This document shows positions 59,379 through 64,000 of a stretch of 64,000 nt of DNA, piece after piece. The position numbers were made by a program, and so were the translations under genes. Below the pieces are notes generated by a model, which was not told where the DNA came from, searched no databases, and saw only the letters and a list, made by a program, of their open reading frames with translations. Source of the DNA: Wallemia ichthyophaga EXF-994 (taxonomy: Eukaryota > Basidiomycota > Wallemiomycetes > Wallemiales > Wallemiaceae); NCBI RefSeq assembly GCF_000400465.1, contig NW_008806275.1:660728-724727 (forward strand), read 5' to 3'. Each line of letters opens with the position of its first letter. Position 1 is the stretch's first letter.

Positions 59379-60963
59379 ATGAGAATACGCGTAATCTTGT
59401 CTTTGATATCAATACTTTCACTGTTCAAATCGAACAACTCACTGGACGCACCCGACTTTTCGCTCGGGAATTCACCTGCAGAATGTTTGATATCATCCAA
59501 TACGACTGTTCTTACACCTGGACATGAGCTCTATGACACCGCAAGACAGACGTGGAACTCTCGAACTGTCTTCTCCCCTCAGTTCATTGTCCGACCAAGT
59601 AAGATTGAAGAAGTCCAACACAGCGTAATCTGTGGTACGCACTACGGCCTGCCTGTCACTACTAAATCTGGCGGGCATGGCTATTCAGGTGAGTGCCACT
59701 TAATTGGTCTAACGCCATTTACATTTAAAAAGGATACGCAATTGGCGATATAACCATAGACATGGCCAATATGAAATCTATTAGCATTGAAGACAACGGT
59801 TTGGTTCATGCTGAGACGGGTAACCATCTTTTTGATCTCTATCAAACGATCTATGAACAAAGACACCTATCTCTACCCGGTGGAATATGTCCGCAAGTAG
59901 GTGTGGGAGGTCACACTGCTTTCGGGGGCCATGGTCCATTGTCAAGAAAGCTGGGTTTGCTGGTCGATCGCGTAGTCGAAGCTGAGGTGGTATTCGCAAA
60001 TGGCACGGTGTCAAATGTCACTGAGGGGGAGGATATGTTTTTCGCAGTCACAGGCGCAGCTCCCTCGTTTGCTAGTGTGACTCGGTTCACCTACGATGCG
60101 GTAGAAGCGCCAACTAATACCGTTATATTCAGCTACAGCTTGAATAATCGCACAGCTGAAGAATCTGCTAATGCGTGAGTAATCGGTGCTTTTCTGGGCT
60201 TAATACTAATCTAAGAACAGCTTTAATTCATTTCAGACATTCATGAACCATTCGGAACTGACCAACGACTTCAACGCGCAGCTCACTCTTGGTCCTGGGT
60301 CTTTCGAGCTTTCAGGAACATTTTTTGGGGATGAAGAGATCTACCAAAACATTTCCAAACCCCTGCTTGACAGTTTGAAGCTTGAAGATGGCGATATAGA
60401 AGAAGTATTTTCCGTTACTGAGTTCATCGACATGTATAAACAAATATACGGTGACTTTTCACCCGTCGCCGAGCCGAAATCATTCTACAGCAAGTCTTTA
60501 ATGGAAGACCAGCCGCTTGCGTTGAACGATTTACAGTCATTCTTTGAATATCTTTTTAACAATGCTACAAAGGCAAATCAGGAAGGTGTGTGTGGGGTAT
60601 ATGGCGTGTATACAAGCAAACTAATGGAACTAAGGGATCGGGTGGTACATTATCGTTGAAGCTTACAATGGCGCCGTTCATGACATTTCCGCGAATACAA
60701 GAAGCTTTGCTCATCGTGATACCCTTCTCACCTTCCAATTCTTCGCTGAGATCGCCAACGATGAGGACGAGTTGTTTGAGCTCGTCGATGGTATGCTAGA
60801 CAGCATCACTTTGACTCCCAAAGCCGCGTATCCTAACTATGTCGATCCAAGGCTAGATAATTGGCAATATCTCTACTACGGGGATAACTATGCTCGATTG
60901 AGGAGAATCAAAGGTGAAATTGATCCAAAAAATACCTTCAGGTTCCCACAATCAGGTTTGTGA
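59379..60963 (+). CDS. Secreted FAD-linked oxidase (BBE-like/AA7, VAO family)
   Basis: Exons 59379-59688, 59733-60174, 60221-60585, 60635-60963; 481 aa. Likely oxidises a sugar, oligosaccharide or alcohol and makes hydrogen peroxide. The N-terminus is a signal peptide (MRIRVILSLISILSL). PCMH FAD domain: RTVFSPQFIVRPSKIEEVQ, TKSGGHGYSG (His that can bind the FAD 8-alpha carbon), LPGGICPQVGVGGHTAFGG (Cys in the position of 6-S-cysteinyl FAD, so bicovalent flavin is likely). The C-terminal BBE motif is NYVDPRLDNWQYLYYGDNYARLRRIKGEIDPKNTFRFPQS. Several N-glycosylation sites (NGT, NRT, NAT) fit secretion. Confidence 0.9.
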
Positions 60964-61312
60964 GGTTTTTAATACATAAAATATACTAATTGGTCGCAGT
61001 GGAATTGTCATAAAGACGAATACTCGATTTTGTTTTTGGACAATATACCCGATGATCCACGAACAAGTTGTCAAGATTCTTGCCTTTAGTTCTTTATCTA
61101 AACTATTCCATCCATCTCTCAAAAGTCAGCCTGCTTGAAAACTTTACATCGTCAACACAATCAGTCAAAATCTAGTTGAATCTTCCGAATCAATCAATTT
61201 GTCGCTCTGGAATTTGCATTTCATTGTCTTATGTATTGTGCTTGCTGCGCGTTGTGTGAGTGGTTTGAACCTCCCATCTCAATTTCTTAGATTAAATAAT
61301 GAAAATCGTTAA
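60964..61312. other. Convergent intergenic region
   Basis: 349 bp between the FAD oxidase and the transporter 3' ends. AT-rich, no gene seen. Confidence 0.5.
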
Positions 61313-63550
61313 TTAGTTATTTACACACTTTGAATTTGCTTCAACATCAACCAACGCGGTTTCTTTCGTACTCTTGAGCGCTTTCTTCTTGCTATTACGA
61401 AGCTGAACAGATTTATGGACATTAAATCCATCCGTCAGTAGACTTTGCACCTCTTCCAAGTGTAGTCCTGCTGTCTCTGGGTAGCAAAATGTCAAATACG
61501 CCCACCCACAGCAGACAAATCCCGCGAACAAACCGAATGTTCCCGACGGTGTAAGACCCTTTTGCATGGAAAGATAAGACTCTGAAATGATCAAGTTGCA
61601 TGCCTGTTAGGTTGAGTTGCGGCTGCTGTGTACATATGGAAAACTTACCCAGAGTGTGGCGGTGCCAATACCAGTTCCGAGACCTCTAGTTTCTAGAGGA
61701 AATAGTTCGCTCATTGTCCATGGTATGTGGCCCAGACTGGTGATGTGAGCTTGTTGCTTGTATCTAAAAAGGACCTACCCGATACCATAAGCCCCGACGT
61801 AGGCAACAAAACCAATGATTACAGCAACCTGTATTCCAGAATCGTACGGGATGACTGGATCTTCAACCAAATGGAATCCGGAGTCTTTGGTGAGGTAGTA
61901 AAGTGAAACAATCGCCCACACACAGCCTAGGATCACGCCTGGCGCGCTCAGGTAAACCAACTTAATCAGTGGTTAGAGTATAAATTGTACTAGGATTCGA
62001 AACTTACTAAGGGGCGACGGCCTGTCCTATTGACAACAAACATGCCTACAGCAGTGAAGGCGAAGTTAGCAGCGGCAATAACAAGTCCACCTAAGGGCGC
62101 GTTCTCAAATCCAAGCATCTGGAAAAGAGTAGGGCTATGAATGTGAGACATTGTTCAGGCAGAAGATTGCCGGTGAAAAATTTCAAAGAACTCTTTCACC
62201 GGTAGCTTTTCACTAGAAATGATCACTTACGCGAAATACATCAAGCCGTTGAAACCTGATAATCTAAGCTGAGTCAACTTATGCTATTAATTAAGCTAGA
62301 TCGCTCAACTGTTGTGTACTTGTTTTATAGTCAGAAAAAGCGAGAATGAAAAATTGCACTAACGCCTGTAAAGTCATGGCGAGAGATAGTGCCCTTAGAT
62401 TTTTTGGTACGATAAACAGCGACTTGAAGAGTTGCCATGTAGTGCTTTCTTTGCTGATCTGGACGCTCTCATCAACATTGGCGACAAGAATCTGCATGAT
62501 GTAGTAAGTACGTGCAACAGATATACAAGCTATTTACATCGAATTTGAGAGCTAGCTCCTCTTGTGTAGCTTGTTCATACACTTTAGCGAGGGCAGTATG
62601 CGCCTCTTCGTTGCGCTCCTTTGCGAGCAGGTAGCGAGGAGATTCCGGAAGAAAATGTACTGCGATAGCCTGGTATATCGCCGGAGCAGCACCTATCACC
62701 AGCATGATTCGCCAGTTTTCAGGGTTCTCGAAGTTGACGAGACCTGCACCAATGCCATACGCTATGCACTGACCCAAGGTAATGGTGACGGAGTTGATAG
62801 TGACGAGTGTGCCACGTAGTTGAGGTGGGGAAATCTCACTAATAAAAAGTGGCCCAATACAACTAGAAAATCCTACCCCGAATCCAAGAATGAGTCTGCC
62901 AATCGAAGCCTGGGTGACCGAGTACGACGCTCCGAAGATAATTGTGCCAATGCAGTAACATATGTCACTGATAACGAGGACCCATTTGCGACCAATCCTG
63001 TCACTCAGAGCTCCAGCGAAGAGGGAGGAGATGAAGGCTCCTGCTGTGGTCATCGCTGTGATTACCTCTGCGATATGCATTAGATGGAGCATACGGTGAA
63101 CGGTGAACACACCGAGCTCAAAATTCGCACCAACCTTTATGATTCGAAGAGAGGGGCACGTTGTTCAAACTCGTACCAATAGAGACTGTAATACTGCCAA
63201 TTATACCAGTTTCATAGCCTGCGTGGGGTTAGGGGGGTTGTCTCTAATGGAGAAGGCACGTACCGAACTGCAAGTCATTAAGATGAACCATCGGTAAATC
63301 TAATTACTTACCATAAATCCTGCGACTGCAGCTGTTATACAGACAAAGATAATGTAGAGGGTGATCTAAGCGTGTGAGCACAAACAGCCATGACGAACGC
63401 ACTCACTTTCTCCTCGCCCTCTGCCACGACCAACTTCTCGTCAATATCTACAAACTTTGCGCTGGTGTTGGGTTTCCTGCTTTGAACATCCTCAACATGC
63501 TCAATGGTGTTGTTAAATTGCTTTTTGTCATCATCTGTGAAATTTCGCAT
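61313..63550 (-). CDS. MFS sugar/inositol-type transporter
   Basis: Rebuilt as 12 exons: 63550-63407, 63365-63312, 63267-63264 (4 nt), 63218-63187, 63134-63113, 63067-62538, 62491-62364, 62263-62231, 62134-62008, 61960-61779, 61736-61649, 61603-61313; about 544 aa. The 63187 donor (GTCTCT) is the weakest call. Seen: AAVAGFMFGYETGIIGS in helix 1, GALSDRIGRKWVL, GRLILGFGVGFSSCIGPLFISEI, LPESPRYLLAKERNEEAHTALAKVYEQ, LSGFNGLMYFAPTLFQMLGF, VNRTGRRPLL, LGHIPWTMSELFPLETRGLGTG and CYPETAGLHLEEVQSLL. The R-x-E and PESPRYL patterns and overall feel are closest to inositol transporters (Itr), but the substrate is not certain. Confidence 0.85.
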
Positions 63551-64000
63551 TATCGACACTGCGTCGATCCAATGAGGGATTAATGCGTTATATATAGCGG
63601 TGCTTGAATTAATTCAGATGATTGACACACGAGGACAATCAGGGTCACAATACTCAACGTCCGTTGCAACCGGCGAATTTCTTAATCAGTTGAAGCGAAG
63701 GGTGCTGCCTCAGAGTTAGGTTAGGAGTATAACCTTAATCGATGCTTAAGGCTTATATAATCTTATAGATTATATTCGATTTGCGTGCTGGCGCGATGAA
63801 AAATAAAACGCGGTCACGTGGGGTAGAGCACTAATATAGAGGTTGCAGAATTTGAATGTTGTAAGTGAGGCTTTAGCTGGAATAAAATATGTATGAAAAA
63901 AAATAACAAACGCTACCTTGAATTTAATCTTTCCCAATCCAAGTCCAGTTGATCTTAACATTAATCGACAAAAAGTCCGTACTAGTGATGCGCTACTACC
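63551..64000. other. Upstream region of the transporter, right window edge
   Basis: 450 bp upstream of the transporter start. Contains TCACGTGGGG with a palindromic CACGTG at 63815-63820, a bHLH-type E-box, about 265 bp from the start codon. No gene recognised. Confidence 0.5.

Noticed and set aside
1-64000. CRISPR arrays, prophage, bacterial operons, restriction or toxin-antitoxin systems
   Set aside because: None seen; intron-rich eukaryotic genes throughout and no regularly spaced repeats.
1-64000. Biosynthetic gene cluster
   Set aside because: No polyketide, peptide or terpene synthase; the FAD oxidase and transporters are not grouped with backbone enzymes.

Overview
The window is nuclear DNA of a compact fungal genome. 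Genes sit tens to a few hundred bases apart. Introns are mostly 42-110 nt, with GT..AG ends and a CTAAC/CTNAN branch site, and most genes carry several. Gene content (NADPH oxidase, Pbs2-type MAPKK, BTB protein, AA9 monooxygenases, 7-TM receptors with long tails) and intron style suggest a basidiomycete. A Wallemia-like xerotolerant fungus is my best guess, but that is inference and not proven by the sequence. I rebuilt exon structures by hand from reading frames, splice signals and conserved family motifs.

Layout. 0-8 kb: a BTB/POZ protein cut by the left edge, a tandem pair of 7-TM receptor-like genes, and APC10. 8-13.5 kb: DAHP synthase, a perilipin-like protein, ribosomal protein eS10 and a CRAL-TRIO protein. 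13.5-15.5 kb: a gene-poor AT-rich stretch with two diverged copies of a repeat. 15.5-26 kb: an MFS sugar transporter, a NADPH oxidase, the splicing factor Cwc2, an Ett1/Nro1-like protein, a class II sirtuin and an R3H protein. 26-38 kb: the Scy1 pseudokinase, Xrn1 exonuclease and two tandem AA9 monooxygenases. 38-49 kb: the Pbs2 MAPKK, endonuclease V, PEP carboxykinase, a large disordered protein, Tma20/MCTS1, an initiator tRNA-Met and a decayed dehydratase/epimerase pseudogene. 49-64 kb: a carnosine-N-methyltransferase-type enzyme, the splicing factor Syf2, the Arf exchange factor Sec7, a choline/ethanolamine kinase, a secreted FAD oxidase and an inositol/sugar-type transporter.

The genes do not form one pathway cluster; most are single-copy housekeeping genes. 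Loose themes are RNA processing and translation (Cwc2, Syf2, Xrn1, eS10, Tma20, Ett1, tRNA-iMet), signalling and stress (Pbs2, Nox, 7-TM pair), membrane traffic and lipids (Sec7, Scy1, CRAL-TRIO, choline kinase, perilipin-like), and carbohydrate use (AA9 pair, FAD oxidase, two transporters, PCK1). Several divergent pairs share intergenic spaces of only 35-65 bp.

No obvious new multi-gene system was found. The most unusual signals are extremely small exons (4, 11, 14 and 17 nt), a probable GC-AG intron in the NADPH oxidase gene, a sirtuin with no cysteines at the zinc site, a conserved four-cysteine tail on the AA9 pair, short identical motifs in the otherwise diverged tails of the tandem receptors, and a multiply frameshifted pseudogene.
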